From: Scylla paramamosain
Taxonomy: Eukaryota > Arthropoda > Malacostraca > Decapoda > Portunidae
DNA: 64,000 nt
Direction: 5' to 3'
Assembly: GCF_035594125.1 (NCBI RefSeq)
Contig: NC_087190.1
Coordinates: 6,751,962 to 6,815,961, forward strand
The notes under the pieces were generated by a model. It was given only the letters and a program-made list of their open reading frames with translations. It ran no database searches and was not told the DNA's origin. Made by a program: the position numbers and the translations under genes. Each line of letters begins with the position of its first letter. The first letter of the stretch is position 1. Shown one piece after another: positions 23,209 through 37,472 of the stretch.

Positions 23209-23212
23209 GTAG

Positions 23213-23995
23213 TGCATGGAATGCTGGATGAGCAGTCTGATGCATCATTCATCAAGGAAAGTACTCTGGATAAATTGGAAGTCAGCAGCCCACCAATGTC
23301 ACTTAATATTCACACAATAAGTGGAAAACAAATCACTGATTCTCTTAATGTTCATGGAGAAGTGAGTGAGAGGTTATAATGAAGAAGTGGATATATCAAT
23401 CCCTTCAGCATATTCAACAGAAAACATTTCAGCTAGATAAAGTCAGATGCCAAGGTCCAAGACTGCTTGTAACTGGCCCCACTTGAAGGCGATCTCTGAC
23501 AAACTAATGACATATGACCCAAATGTTGACATAGGACTACTCATTGTTCTTGATTGTGCAGAAGCCATTATGGCAGAAGAGCAAATAGCAGGCGATAGTA
23601 AGAAGCATCCCTATGCATGTAGGACAGAGCTAGGTTGGGGGATCATTGATAGAATCTCTCCTCATACAAGTCCAGTGGAGGATACAGTGGTAGTCTGCAG
23701 AACAGTGACACAAGAAGTAGAAATTAATGAAGAAAAGAGCATTAATTTCTTAGTGGTTCCTACTAAAACCAGAGATGATTAATCCTTCTCATGTGAGGGA
23801 TATGTTTGAATTTGACTTCGGTGATGGAAAGTCAGGTGACACTCCATTATCATATGAAAATAAAAGGTTTGTGAGTAAGATGAAAGAAGGAGTACATCTG
23901 CTGAAGGATGGGCATTATGAGTTAACTCTTCCTCTTAAAGATGATAATATCAAGCTTCCAAACAACAGAATTCAAGTCATGGGAAGGTGAAAATA
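23213..23995 (+). pseudogene. BEL/Pao protease-A17 fragment, right-arm copy
   Basis: It starts inside the protease active-site region (LDEQSDASFI equivalent at ~23223-23255), then a stop/indel near 23375 not seen on the left. The open frames 23447-23782 and 23775-23990 follow, ending in LPNNR at the LINE junction. The overlapping ATGATTAA frameshift at ~23775 is shared with the left arm, so it predates the duplication. Confidence 0.8.
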
Positions 23996-24692
23996 CAGAA
24001 GCAGGCAGGGAGTTCCAGAGTTTACCAGAGAAAGGGATGAATAATTGAGAATGCTGGTTAACTCTTGCATTCGAGGTGGACAGAACAGGGATGAGAGAAA
24101 GAAGAGTTTCGTGCAGCGAGGCCGCGGGAGGAAGGGAGGCATGTAGTTAGTAAGATCAGAAGAGCAATTAGCATGAAAATAGTGGTAGAAGACAGCTAAA
24201 GATGCAACATTACAGCAATGAGAGAGAGGCTGAAGACAGTCAGCAAGAGGAGAGGAGTTGATGAGATGAAAAGCTTTTGATTTTACCCTGTCTAGAAGAG
24301 TGGTATGAGTGAAACCCTCCCAGATATGTGAAGCATACTCCATACATGGACGGATAAGGCCCTTGTACAGAGTTAGCAGCTGGGGGAGTGAGTAAAACGG
24401 AGGGAGACGTATCAGAATGCATAACTTCATAGAGGCTGTTTTAGCTAGAGATGAGATGTGAAGTTTCCAGTTCAGATTACAAGTAAAGGATGTTCAGTGT
24501 ACAAGAGGGCGACAGTTGAGTGTCGTTGATGAAGAGGGGATAGTTGTCTGGAAAGTTGTGTCAAGTTGATAGATGAAGGAATTAAAATTTTGAGGCATTG
24601 AACAATATCAGGTTTGCTCTGACCCATTCAGAAATTTTAGAAAGATCAGAAGTCAGGCGTTCTGTTGTTTTCCTAATCAATAAACAACTGGT
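23985..24692 (-). pseudogene. LINE (family J) 3' part, right-arm copy
   Basis: Minus-strand counterpart of 16290-17030: MKLCILIRLPPFYS, LLTLYKGLIRPCMEYASHIW, and [10 protein letters not shown] near 24620. Same truncation at (AT)n and same junction with BEL/Pao around GAATTC. Confidence 0.8.
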
Positions 24693-24694
24693 AG

Positions 24695-26031
<1,337 letters not shown>

Positions 26032-26510
26032 ATATATATTATATGTATATGTATGTATGCATATTAGGGTGATCCAAAAAGCCATTTATGTTCTGGTACT
26101 TAATTATTGTCATTATTTTTGTGTGATTTCTTAAGGGAATCGCAGTGAAATGACGGTAACGAAATTATTGAAACGACCATAACGGCATTTATTATTTTTT
26201 GTGGGAAAAACTGAAATGGTATTTGACAAAATTTATGCTGATTTTCAAAGCTTAAACCTTCATCTACAACCTCCATTTAAAATATTTTGATTTTTTCTTA
26301 TAATCTCACTAAGTTTTGCACGACTGCAACGTCCTCTTTAACAATTAATATCAAGAACAGCAATGAATACAGAATGTTCTGGATAGTCTCATTATCCTCT
26401 TTAGCCATTAGTACTATCTTGGTAAAAATCACATCATGTTAACTACTTCTAGAGATATAGGTAAGAGTACACCCGTAAGTTACCTCCGAGCGAAACGACC
26501 GTAATGGTAG
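26032..26510. other. Unassigned AT-rich sequence
   Basis: Mirror of 14601-15091. It contains a third copy of GTGATCCAAAAAGCCATTTA at ~26070. No coding signal. Confidence 0.45.
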
Positions 26511-26640
26511 AATGACGATTGCTTTGTTTGCCTTGCTGTGTTTGCCTTGTTGTGTTTGCCTTGCTGTGTCTGCCTGGTTGTGTTTGCCTGTTTGGTGTTT
26601 GCCTGTTTTGTTTGTGTTTGCCTGGTTGTCTTCATCTAGA
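26511..26640 (-). repeat. 14-bp minisatellite, right-arm copy
   Basis: TTGCCTTGCTGTGT-type units on the plus strand, fewer than in the left arm. Confidence 0.88.
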
Positions 26641-26930
26641 TCTGGAGTGTGTTTTGATGCTTTCATTTCACTATTTTTCACTTACGGAGTATTGTCATCT
26701 GGCAGCAAATTAGCACAACATCATAACCACATCTTCACTTAAGTCATTCCAGATGTCTGTAGTTCAGTGGGGGCAGCTGTGTTTCTTGATGTCACCAGAA
26801 CACACCATCCCTTTCCAGTCACTACCTCCTGCAGTTACCCTTCATCTCTTCCTTTATACACCACCACCACCACCTACACCACCTCCTTCTGCAGTTACTC
26901 CTTGATCCCTTTCTCATAAGCACCACCTTC
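26641..26930. other. Unassigned sequence
   Basis: Mirror of 14056-14290, with a CCACCA run near 26862-26885. Confidence 0.4.
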
Positions 26931-27421
26931 ACCCCCTCCTGCAGGCACTGGGTGGGCCTGGCACTGCTCCTCCAGCTGGAGTGTTCCTTGCGGTGCCTCT
27001 TTGCGTGGGCCAATAAGGTGCCTTCGCAGGTGATCACTGCCCAACACACGGCTCTCTACACTACCCTCGACCATGCCCTTGCTGCTCCTGTGACAGTAGG
27101 AAGAGCAGGAGGCGCAGAAGGAGGAGGAGAGGTGGAAATTGAAGAAAGAAGAGAAGAAAGTGGAATGACTGAAGGTATGTTTCAAGCTGTGGCTTTTCCG
27201 GTATTGTGGTGGCATTGGTATAACACTAGTAGTAGTAGTAGTAGTAATAGTAGTAGTAAGCAGAAGAGGAGGAGGGGGAGGAGGTTGTGAGATTAAAAAT
27301 TAACAGGAGAGATGAAAAAAAAAGTAATTTATGTATCCATATAGCAAGATGGCAAATAATGATGAAATAATAATAATAATATTAATAATAATAATAATAA
27401 TAGTAATAATAATAATAATGA

Positions 27422-27453
<32 letters not shown>

Positions 27454-28570
27454 TTTACTACTACTACTATTATTATTATTACTATTGTTATTATCATCGT
27501 CATAATCATACGTCAATCCCAAATAGGAACAAGAAAAGACGATGCTGATGAAACAGAAGAGGCAGAAATAAAGGACGATAAACACAAAAAGAAGATAGCG
27601 TTTGAGAGTTCCAATAAGGGTATGGAAAGTATAAAACATCCTATTCTTCCTCATCCACCTCTCCTCTCATCCACTCGCCTATCGCAGGAGACAGAAAATG
27701 CATTACAGGTTCTTAGAAGGTGGATAAGTGGATACAGGAGTCACTACCACCCTACTTCTCTCCTCCACGAGGCCCTCCTCTCCTCCACCTCCCTCTTGGG
27801 CGGGTGGAAGGAGTGGAAGAGAGTGGAGAGAAGCGAGATGGATTATGTGGAGTAGGAGAAACAGGTGGAGGTGTTGGTGGAAGAGATGGATAGACTGTGT
27901 GAGAGAGCGGAAGAGGTGAAAGGCAGGAGTAATGTGGAAGTGGGAGATAGGAAGGGGAAAAAAGGAAGAACTGATAAATAGGTGAATAGTGACAATGGAG
28001 TAGAAAAGAAGGGAAATGAAGGAAGTGAAAGGACAGAAAACGATGAAGATAAACCCAAAATAAGAGAAAATCTAAGTTACCCACCTCTTTCACGCACGCA
28101 CACCACCCTCCCATTAACAAAAACCACGGAATTCATAGCAAAAATCCATAATATAACCTTCCAAGTCCTTCACCGACTCAAATCTGAGCTGGAAATGGTC
28201 TCAGTATTGAGAAGAATGACCACTAACATCAACGCCAGCCTCAGGAACACACAGGATAGTCTCTCCTTCAAACACACGCAGTTTAGAGAAAAGAAAAAAA
28301 TGAGGTCTAGACGAAGGGAGACTTAATAAAGACAACTCAACGCGGTGCCTGTGGTGGTGTGGACTTGCTACCGCTTACTCCAGGCTGTTTATATGGTTCT
28401 TCTGTCTTTCCAAGATGTTCCAGAGATGAAGAGGGATAGTTTTTCCAGTCTCATGCGGGTCCTGAAGGGTGTACTCAAAGCTATGGAGAATTTAGCGTCA
28501 CAAACAGATCCTTAGATGAATCGTTGGGACGAGGCTGTTTGTATATCAAGGGAGAATGTTGCCTTTGTCT
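26931..28570 (+). pseudogene. Unidentified coding region, right-arm copy
   Basis: A block preceded by a pyrimidine-rich CCCCCTCCTGCAG (acceptor-like, ending 26944) encodes HWVGLALLLQLECSLRCLFA, then PSQVITAQHTALYTTLDHAL and a GTAGGA donor-like site near 27098. It is open here, unlike the left copy. After the (AAT)n stretch, one frame runs from ~27490 to ~28570: QETENALQVLRRWISGYRSH, GGWKEWKRVERSEMDYVE, then stops at 27853, 27979, 28324 and 28327, but the same frame keeps sensible composition with VLHRLKSELEMVSVL and SSLMRVLKGVLKAMEN before stopping near 28513. Stops could lie in introns or show decay. No homologue is recognised. Confidence 0.4.
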
Positions 28571-29190
28571 TGAAGCATTTTGGGTGAGGTGCTTCTGTCC
28601 CCGGCTCTGTTATATGATTCTTTAAGCTTGTTTTACTTTCTGACTCGCCTTAGTTAAGTTTACCTGTACGTGTCTGTAAAGAGCAGGGTTTTTTTTATTA
28701 TTATTTTATTTATTTATTTATTTTTATTTTTATTTTTTTTTTTTGTCTCAGTTGAAAATGTTCAATTTATTTTGAAGTATTTAAGGTGTGGTGCTTATGT
28801 TCCTCACTGTCATTTTTTTTTTTTTCAAGCTTGTTTTCTTTCCTGAGTTAAGTTTGTTTAAATTTAGAGGTGCGTGTCTGCGTGAATAGCGGTTTTTCTG
28901 CCTATCAATGGAGAATGTTGCCTTTACCATGAGGTATTTGGGGCGTGGTGCTTGTGTCCTCAGATGTTTCATGATTTTAAGCTTGTTTTACTTCCTATCT
29001 CAGTTTTGTTAACTTTGCCTGTCCGTGGCTGTGTGAAATGCAGTTTCCTTTCGTGAATCCTGATGTGTCTGTCTTTACTTTGAGACATTTGGGGCGTGGT
29101 GCTTGTTTCCCCAGCTGTTTCGTGGTTTTATGCTTGTTTTCCTTCCTGACTCGCTGTAGTTAAGCTGTGCGTGTCTGGCCCGCATTCAGC
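28545..29190 (+). repeat. Degenerate ~150-bp tandem repeat, right-arm copy
   Basis: Four units begin near 28550, 28755, 28905 and 29065. Each has a GGTGTGGTGCTTATGTTCC / GGGGCGTGGTGCTTGTGTCC core and AAGCTTGTTTT. T-runs expand the first spacer. Confidence 0.7.
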
Positions 29191-29663
29191 TCTCTCAACA
29201 CAACTATTTTTAAAAGCCACATAAATAATTAGCCGGGTTCTCTTAATGATAATGTAGAAATCTTGTTAATCTATCACTAGAACCATAACTACATCTTTAA
29301 AAACCCGTGTAACTTACCAAATACGCCCATATTCAGAAACACTCTACTCTCTCATCATGACTACTTTTAAAGGCCACAGAGATGATTAGCCGGTTTTTCA
29401 AGTCTGTTTCTCTTAATAATAATGTAGAAATCTTGTTAATCTGTCACTAGCACTGTATAAACACTCAAAAACCAGTGTGCCTTCATCTGCCTCGAGTCTT
29501 TTGAAAGTAGTGGAGGTGCGGAGCGGAAGTGTTTCAGAATACAGTCCTTTGTGAAGAGCAGTTTTTCGTGAATGAGACTTTTATAGTTTGAAATGTGAAA
29601 GAAAATAAAAGAAAAAAACTTATGATCCTGGTTATCATATCTTAATGAAGTTTACCTTGCGTC
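29191..29663. other. Unassigned; ~160-bp internal duplication
   Basis: TAATGTAGAAATCTTGTTAATC appears in two similar stretches (about 29248 and 29409), of which the left arm has one main copy plus a decayed one. Confidence 0.4.
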
Positions 29664-29882
29664 TTGTTTTATCCCAGCGGTCTTCAACCTTTCCCCGCGC
29701 TGCACACAGAGCCAGGTGCTGATACGGGCGAGGTACACCACCACTATGTCAAGGTGGAACTAATGACTGCTGAATGCGCCGTAGGAGCGAGTCTTGCCAG
29801 CTCGTACAGTCACCTAAAAAAAGTTGGTGACAGTCTCTTGACGGCTGAATGCCCTTCCACCACTCACTTGTTCTACACATGA
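29664..29882 (+). mobile_element. Possible hAT-like terminus, right-arm copy
   Basis: CAGCGGTCTTCAACC occurs at ~29677 on the plus strand. A 72-codon frame spans it, but the match to the left copy is a sequence-level match only; no family recognised. Confidence 0.3.
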
Positions 29883-30172
29883 GATTTAATTATCGGCAGG
29901 GTGAAAGCTTCTGACGGGGAGGAAGATGTAGCGGGGAAAGAGTTAAAGAGAAGGGAGTATGGAGGCCAGGGGCGGCCGAGGGCGTGTGTGTGTTTGCTGA
30001 ATTATTGTAGGCAAGATCCAACCAGACTCGCTGGATCTTGATTGTACTGCAGGTATAAAAAAGAACAATGCACTTTACGATAATGATTATTATTCTTCTT
30101 ACATTTATTATTTTAGTAGTTATGATATTAATAAGAATAACAATAATACTTAGAATGGACACAAACTGAACG

Positions 30173-30176
<4 letters not shown>

Positions 30177-30227
<51 letters not shown>
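30177..30227. repeat. (TC)n microsatellite
   Basis: Mirror of 10881-10925, slightly longer. Confidence 0.95.
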
Positions 30228-30228
<1 letters not shown>

Positions 30229-30362
30229 AGATATGTACAGGAGGGAGAGATAGAATGAAAAGCGAATAAAGGAAGGAGAAAGAGGAGAACGGCAGGGATG
30301 AGTGAGGTTGTCACAGACTGCTTCTGTATTTATAATGATTTATATTATCAATGACAGCTGTC

Positions 30363-30365
<3 letters not shown>

Positions 30366-30408
<43 letters not shown>
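30366..30408. repeat. (AC)n microsatellite
   Basis: Mirror of 10700-10743. Confidence 0.95.
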
Positions 30409-30413
<5 letters not shown>

Positions 30414-30954
30414 GTGTCGCTAGGATGATTAATTTGTAAGGGGTGGTTTACTGGGCGGTGACTTACAACGATATTTGTTTGACGTGTTAAAAAAAAAGAA
30501 AATGAAAGCACACACACGTCCTCGGCCTCCCCTGGTCCCCCTACCCCCTCCTCTTTAACGCCTCCCCCGCCGCCCTCCCTCCCCGCCGGAAGCTTTCTTT
30601 CTGCTGGTAGGTAAATCCTGCGTGAATAACAAGCGAGTGCTTTAAGGGTGTAGTGGTGTGTTGTGGTGGTGGTGGTAGTGGTGAAGCACGTGTGCCAGTC
30701 ACCACGCAACACAGGGGAGGGTTCCCACAGGCGGCTCCACACACAAGCTCTTTAATCTCATCTACTGCTGTTTGCACGCCATGATTGCTACTCCCACAAC
30801 AGTCCACAATACTTAATTTTATCTTATTATCGTTGTGAATGTAAATGTTTACATTAAAATCGACAGTAGTTATTCTTATTGAACTTTTGGTACGGCATGA
30901 ACACAGGGAGGGAAATACTGTGTTCAAATATATCTTCTTTACCCTGAGGTGTGT
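30409..30954. other. Unassigned; mirror of the 141-codon open frame region
   Basis: Minus-strand frame 30966-30541 matches the left-arm frame residue for residue. No function can be proposed. Confidence 0.35.
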
Positions 30955-31090
30955 TGAGGTTCCCATGGCCCAGTGGACAGAGTGACGGTCTGGAGGACTT
31001 TGAGTGTTGGACGTAAGCGTTCAAATCCCTCTTAAGAACTTAAAAAAAAATCAAAATAAATAAATAAAATTATCTGCTAAGAATATACTT
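30955..31090 (+). mobile_element. tRNA-derived SINE, right-arm copy
   Basis: A box TGGCCCAGTGG at 30966-30976 and B box GTTCAAATCCC at 31019-31029, followed by an A-rich tail with AAATAAAT repeats. The 43-bp box spacing is normal for RNA polymerase III type 2 promoters. Confidence 0.65.
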
Positions 31091-31317
31091 AATATAATAT
31101 TAATAAATATTAATAAAATTATGATAAATGTTTAATATGAATTAACGTAACCAGAATATGCGGAAGTAGACCAAGTTTACCAACAAATGTGTTGGGTGCT
31201 CATGATGAACTTTAAGATTGCGTGAGGGAAGCGTGGGTACAAAACACACAGTATGGTGAAGGAGCTGCCCAGGGGGGAACTGCCATCCCCACCCGTTGGA
31301 GTAGGAAAGGTTACCAT
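31091..31317. other. Unassigned sequence
   Basis: Mirror of 9713-10034. AT-rich at first. No gene. Confidence 0.5.
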
Positions 31318-34300
31318 AGAATAGGATAGGAGGAGAGGCTGGGATTGGAATGCAGAGGACTGTCTGGGATTGACTAGGAGAGGAGAGGCTGGGAACGGCT
31401 GGGAGAGGAGTAATTGGGAATGGCTGGGAGAAGATGGGCTAGGAATGGCTGGGGGAGAGGTGGCTGGGAGAAGCTGGGAGAAGAGTGGTTATGAATGGCT
31501 GAGAATGGTTAAGAGAGGAGTGGCTGGGAATGGCTGGGAGAGGAGTGACTGGGAACTGCTGGGAGAGAAGTGGCTGGGATTGGCTGGGAATGGGTGGGAG
31601 AGGAGTAGCTAGGAGAGAAGTGGCTGTGAGAAGAGTGGCTGGGAATAGCTGGGAGAGAAGTGTCTAGGAGAGGAGTAGCTGGGAATGGCTGGGATAGGAG
31701 CGGCTGAAAATGGCCGCGAGAGGAGTGGCTGGGAGGGGTGTAGCTTGGAATGACTGGAAGAGATTGAGAGAGGAATGGTTGGGTTCGGCTGGGAGAAGCT
31801 GGAGTGCCTGGGAGAAACTGGGAGAGGAGTGGCAGGGATTGGCTGGGAGAGGAGTGGCTAAGAGAAGGGTGGCTGGGAATGACAGGGAGAGGAGTAGCTG
31901 CGAGTGGCTAAGAATGGCTGGGATAGAAGTGTCTGTGAATAACTGGGAGAGAAGTGGCTGGGAATAGCTGAGAGAGGAGTGGCTGGGAATGACTGGAAGA
32001 GGAGTGGCTAGGAGAGGGTTAGCTAGTAATGGCTGGGAGAGGAGTGGCTGGGAATAGCTGAGAAAGGAGTGGCTGGGAGAGAAGCGGCTGGGAATGGCTG
32101 GGAGAGGAGTTGCTGGGAATGGCTGGGAGGGGAGTAACTGGGAATTGCTGAGAATGGCTAGGAGAGGATTAGCTGGAAGGGGAGTGGCTGAGAATGGCTG
32201 GGAATGGCTGGAAGAGAAATGGCTGGAAATGGCTGGGAGAGTATTGGTTGGCATTGGCTTGGAGAGGCTAGGAGGGGTCTAGCTGTGGGAGGAGTGGGTG
32301 GAAATGACTGGGAGAGGAATGGCTGTGAATGGCTCTGAGAGAAGTGGCCGGAAATGGATTTGAGACGAGTGGCTGTGAATGGCTGGGAACGACTGGGAGA
32401 GGAGTGGCTGGGAATGGCTGAGGGAGCAGAGTCTGGGAATGGCTGGAGGAGGAGCAGCTAGGAATGCTGGGAATAGCTGAGACAGGTGTAACAGCGAATA
32501 GCTGAAAGAGGAATGGCTAGTAGAGGGATGGCTGGCAATAGCTGGGAGAGGAATGGCTGGGAGAGGAGTGGCTGGGAATGGCTGGGATTGGCTCGAAGAG
32601 GCTGGGAGATGTGTTGCTGGGAATGACTGCATGGGAGAGGACTGCCGGGGAGATAAGTAACTGGGAATGGCTGGGAAAGTAGTGGCTGGGATTGGCTATG
32701 AATGGCTGGGAAAGGAGTGGCTGGGAATGGTTGGGAGAGGAGTGGCTAAGAGAAGCTGGGAATGGTTGGGGGAAGAATGGCTGGGAGGGGCAGGGAGGGG
32801 AGTGGCTGGGAATGGCTGGAGTAGAAGTGTCTGGGAGAGGATTGGTTAGCAATGGCTGGGAATGGCTGGCTGGGAATGGCTGTGAGAGGAATGGCTGGCA
32901 TTGGCTGGAAGAGGAGTAACAAGGAATGGCTGGGAGAGGAGAGGCTGGGAATGGCTGTGGGAGGAGTGGCTGGGAATGGAGCGGCTGGGGATGGCTGGGG
33001 GAGGAGAGGCTGGGAGGGGACTGGCTGAGAATGGCTGGGGGAGAAGTAGCTGGGATAGACCGGGAGAGGAGTGGCTGTGAATGGCTGGAAATAGCTGGGA
33101 GAAGAGTGGCTTGGAATGACTGGGAAAGGAGTGGCGGGGAATGGCTGGGAAAGGAGTGGCTGAAAATGGCTGGGAGATTAGTACCTGGGAATAGCTGAAA
33201 GAGGTGTGGCTGGGAATGTCTGGGAGAGGAGAGACTGGGAATAGCTGAATCTGGAGTGGCTGGGAATGGCTGAGAGGGGAATGGCTGGGAATAGCTGGGA
33301 GAGAATCTGGGATTGGCTAGGAGAGGCTGGGAATGGCTGGGAGAGCCTGGGAATGGGTGGGGGAGAAGAGGCTGGGAGAGAAGTGGCTGTGAATGGCTTT
33401 GTATGGCTGGGAGAGGCTGGGAGGGGTGTGGTTGAAAATTGATGGGCAGGATCACCTTTGTGTGTCCGGGGTAGGAGTGGCTTTGAGAGGCAGGGAGGGC
33501 AGTGGGTGGAAATGGCTGGGGGAGATGGGGATGGGAGAGACTGTGAGGGCATTGGTTAGGAATGGCTGGGAGAGGAGTGGCTGGGAATGGCTGTTAGGGG
33601 AGTGTCTGGAATTGGCTGCGAGAGGAGTATCTGGTAATGGTTGGGAGAGGAATGGCTGGTAACGGCTGGGAGGAGAGTGTCTGGGAATGGCTGGCGGAGG
33701 AGTGGCTGGGAGAGAAGTGGCTGGGAAAGGAATGGCTGGGAATGACTGGGGGATGAGTAGCTGGGAATGACTGACAGATTAGTGGCTGGGAGAGAAGTGG
33801 CTGGGAAAGGAGTGGCTGGGAATGACTAGGGAAGGAGTTGCTGGGAATGGCTGAGGGAGAAGTAGCTGGGAGAGACTGGGAGAGGAGTGGCTGGGAATGG
33901 CTGTTAAGGGAGTGTCTGGAATTGACTGGGAGAGGAGTAACTGGTAATGGTTGAGAGAGGAATGGCTGGTAATGGCTGGGAGGGCTGTGTCTGGGAATGG
34001 CTGGGGGAGGAGTGGTCGGGAATGGAATGGCTGGGAATGACTGGAAGAGGAGTGGCTAGGAATGGGTGGGAGAGGAGTGGTTATAGGAATGGCTTGGAGA
34101 GGAATGGCTCCTCTCCCAGCCACTTCCAGTCACTCTTCTCACAGCCATTTTTAGCCTCTCCTTTTCCAGCCATTCCCAGCCACTCCTTTCCCTGCCATTC
34201 ACAGTCACTTTTCCCCCAACCATTCCTAGCCACTCCCATCCCAGCCTCTCCCTGCCAATGCCAGCCACTCCTCGCCCAGCCATTCCTAGCCACCCCTTTC

Positions 34301-34430
34301 CAAGCCACTCCTCTCCCAGCTATTCCCAGCTTCTCCTTTCCCAGCCATTCACAGCCACTCCTTTTCCAGCCATTCACAGCCACTCCTCTCCCATCCATTC
34401 CAAGCCATTCACAGTCATTCACTTCATCAA
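31318..34430. repeat. 25-bp minisatellite, right-arm copy
   Basis: G-rich on plus from 31318 to ~34110, then C-rich to 34430, the exact mirror of the left array including the strand switch (about 34114 here, 6934 on the left). Array length (~3.11 kb) is nearly the same as on the left (~3.10 kb). Confidence 0.93.
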
Positions 34431-34892
34431 TTCTTCTTTGCACTGTACTGTTACTTAATGGCAAATCTTTAAGAACAGAGTGAGAATTTTTCTTCATAAC
34501 ACTTTCTATAACTTTAATAGCTGGGATTATGATACCCTCACCAATAGTGTGTGCCTTTCCTTTCTTTGCTTTCATGAGGGAGATGTTATATGAAGCTCTT
34601 AAACCTCCTTCAGTATCACCACTGACGGGTGCTTTGAAAAAAGTCTTTATATTTGATCGACTTGAGTTTTCTTTCAGTGTCTATTATAGTCAAGGTCTTT
34701 GTTTTTCTTATCACAGTGAACCGTTTCAAGGTGGTGCTTCATCTTTGCAGGCTTCATGGCATCATTACTGAAAGTCTTTTCACACAAGTGACACAATGGC
34801 ATGGTGTCATTGGTTAATGAGGTAATGAATCCATATTTCAAATATTTCTGAGAATACTGACGGCATTTCTTCTCAGCAGCAACGACAGCCAT
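34430..34892 (-). pseudogene. hAT transposase N-terminus (BED finger), right-arm copy
   Basis: ATG at 34892 gives MAVVAAEKKCRQ and the BED finger. After HCDKKNKDL a different indel than in the other copies leads to a stop at 34674. The linker (AHTIGEGIIIPAI, VQRRIDEVND) continues in another frame from ~34575 into the minisatellite. Confidence 0.8.
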
Positions 34893-35531
34893 TGTGTTTG
34901 TTACACACAGTTTTCAATGCGTCACAATAATCAGTTCGCGGACCACACTTACGAGAGCTGAGCGTGCGCTGAACTAATGTGTGTGAGAGAGCGAGAGAGG
35001 CGTGGGCAGGCTGGGGTGGGGTAGGGATACGTTCTCTGGCTCAGTACGGGACAGAGACAAGAATGCATCCTGTACAGACCCTAGTACAGACAGTAGAGCT
35101 GCGAGACACAATGATGGGAAGGGTTTGGTTTAAGGTAGTGTTGCCAGCACTACTGAAATTTCTGAAGATTCACTGACAATTTGACTTATTGTTTGAATTC
35201 AAGAAATTATTATAATTAAAAATAATAGTAGTAATTATGTCTGGTATTCTTCAGATTTTTGCAAATTATTTTTGAGAATTTCTAATCAGAGGTTTCAACG
35301 GTCCCTTAGACCCCAGCAGTAAATATTCATCGATCCCTTGGTTATTCATTGACCCCCTTTTGACCCCCTAATTATTCATTGACCCCCTTCAAACCCCTGG
35401 TTTTTCATTGACCCCTTTTTGACCCCCTCTGTTATTCATTGACCCCCTTTCAACCCCCTAATTATTCATTGACCCCTTGGATGGTCCCATCAACCCCTGA
35501 GGATCGATATTGACCACTTTGAGAACCCCTG
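34431..35531 (-). mobile_element. hAT element 5' portion, right-arm copy
   Basis: The terminus (reverse complement of CAGGGGTTCTCAAAGTGG) is at 35531-35514; the 30-bp repeat is at about 35335-35480. Confidence 0.75.
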
Positions 35532-35662
35532 CTGTATGTGCTGGTGGTGGTGGTGGTGGTGGTTCCCTGCAAATCATTAAAAGGGGATGTTTTTTAATTA
35601 TTTCTGTTGTATTATTGTTTCTTTGTTGTTGTTATCCTATGTGTGATAATGGATTTTCTTTT

Positions 35663-35699
<37 letters not shown>

Positions 35700-35711
<12 letters not shown>

Positions 35712-35975
35712 ACCTAGTTGTAATTTACAAGGCCTGAGCTTCGTTCGTGTGGTCTGCCTCCATATCTACACTTGTCCAGCTTTTCCTCAAAGTTGTGCAC
35801 ACTCGTTGCCAATACTGCCTCCTCACTAAGCTTGTTCCAAACTTATATATTTCTCTGTGGGAAACTTTATTTCTTTATGTCACTCAAGCATCTTCCTTTT
35901 ATTAGTCTTTGCTGTGGCCTTGTCTGTATCTGGTATTTCCCTCTTCTCTTAGCAGCAGTTTGTTATGTGTGTATA
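35700..35975 (-). mobile_element. LINE fragment 3, right-arm copy
   Basis: Mirror of 5085-5345. TTTACCTAGTTGT (3' tail) at ~35708 lies next to a (TG)n tract (35674-35709). Confidence 0.6.
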
Positions 35976-37472
35976 TATTTACCTAGTTGTGTTTACCTAG
36001 CTGTGGTTTACGGGAGGGAAGTAATCTCATAGTATCCTGTCTCTATACTTATCCAGTTTGGTCTTAAATGCATGGACAGTTTCAGCATTCACAACGTCTT
36101 CACTGAGTTCATTCCATTTGTTCACACTTCTTGATGTCCCTTCTACAGTTAACTTTCTTCAACTTCTTACTGTGTCCCCTTGTACTCTGTGTCTAAATTT
36201 ATAAAACATTCTTTGTCCACATTTTCCATACCATTTTATCATTCTATAGATGCTTATTAAATCTCCTCGCTCCTGTTTTCAAGGGTAGGAATTTCCATCA
36301 TCGTTAATCTTTCTTCATAGGTTGACTTACTCAACTCCTGAACCATCTTACTGATTGCTCTTTGTACTCTCTAATTTTATAATATTCCTCTTTGTATGAG
36401 GAGACCACACCACTGCCGCATATTCTAATCTTATCATGAAAATCAACAACTTTTTTTTATCATTCCTTCATCCAAATATGAGAATGACATTCTTACTCAT
36501 TTTAACAAATTCATCATCTCTCCAGTAATTTTATCAATGTGTCTGTCCGAAGTCAAGTTTTTAGTAACTGTTACTCCTAAATCCACTTCCTCTTTTGATT
36601 TTATTAACTTCACACCATCCATCTCATAATGATATTTTATTCGTTTTTCACTCTTCCCAAACTACATTACTTTACATTTACTTAAACTGAATTCCATTTG
36701 CCAAGATTTACTCCATCTTTTTATCTTATTTAAATAATCTTGCAGTATCATAGTCATTTACATTTTCTATTCTTCTCATCAGCTTAGCATCATCTGCAAA
36801 TAAGTTCATATATCTATCTATTTTTTCATTCATGTCATTCACATATATCACAAACATTATCAGTCCCAACACTGACCCCTGTGGGACACCACTAGTTACT
36901 TTCAGCCAAGATGAATTTTGGTCTTGTATTACAGTTCTCATCTCTCTATCATCCAGATAATCCTCCATCCACTCCAGTAGTCTTTCTCCAATTCTTCCAT
37001 AATTTCTTATCTTTCATAGCAATCTTTGGTGTGGTGCTTTGTCGAAAGCCTTCTTCAAGTCTAAGTAGACACCATCCACCCATCCATATCTGTCTCTCTT
37101 GCACAATATCGACTAACCTTGAATAAAAGGACATTAAGTTCATGGAGCGTGATCTTCCCCTTTTAAATCCAAATTGACAATTAACCAAAACTTCGTCTCT
37201 TTTCAAGTGTTCTATCTGTCTTTCCTTAATTGTTCTTTTTACATAGTTTCCCTACAACACTAGTCAATGACACTGGTCTATAATTTAGTGGGTTTTCCTT
37301 ATTTCCTCCTTTGAATATTGGTATAATATTTGCTCTCTTCCAATCTTTTGGTACTCTTCCCTGCAACAATGATGTCACCACCATACTGTGATTTTTATCA
37401 GCCATTTGTTCTCTGTATTCTTTCAGTATTCAGTTTGATACTTCGTCTGGACCAGATGCTTTATTTACATCA

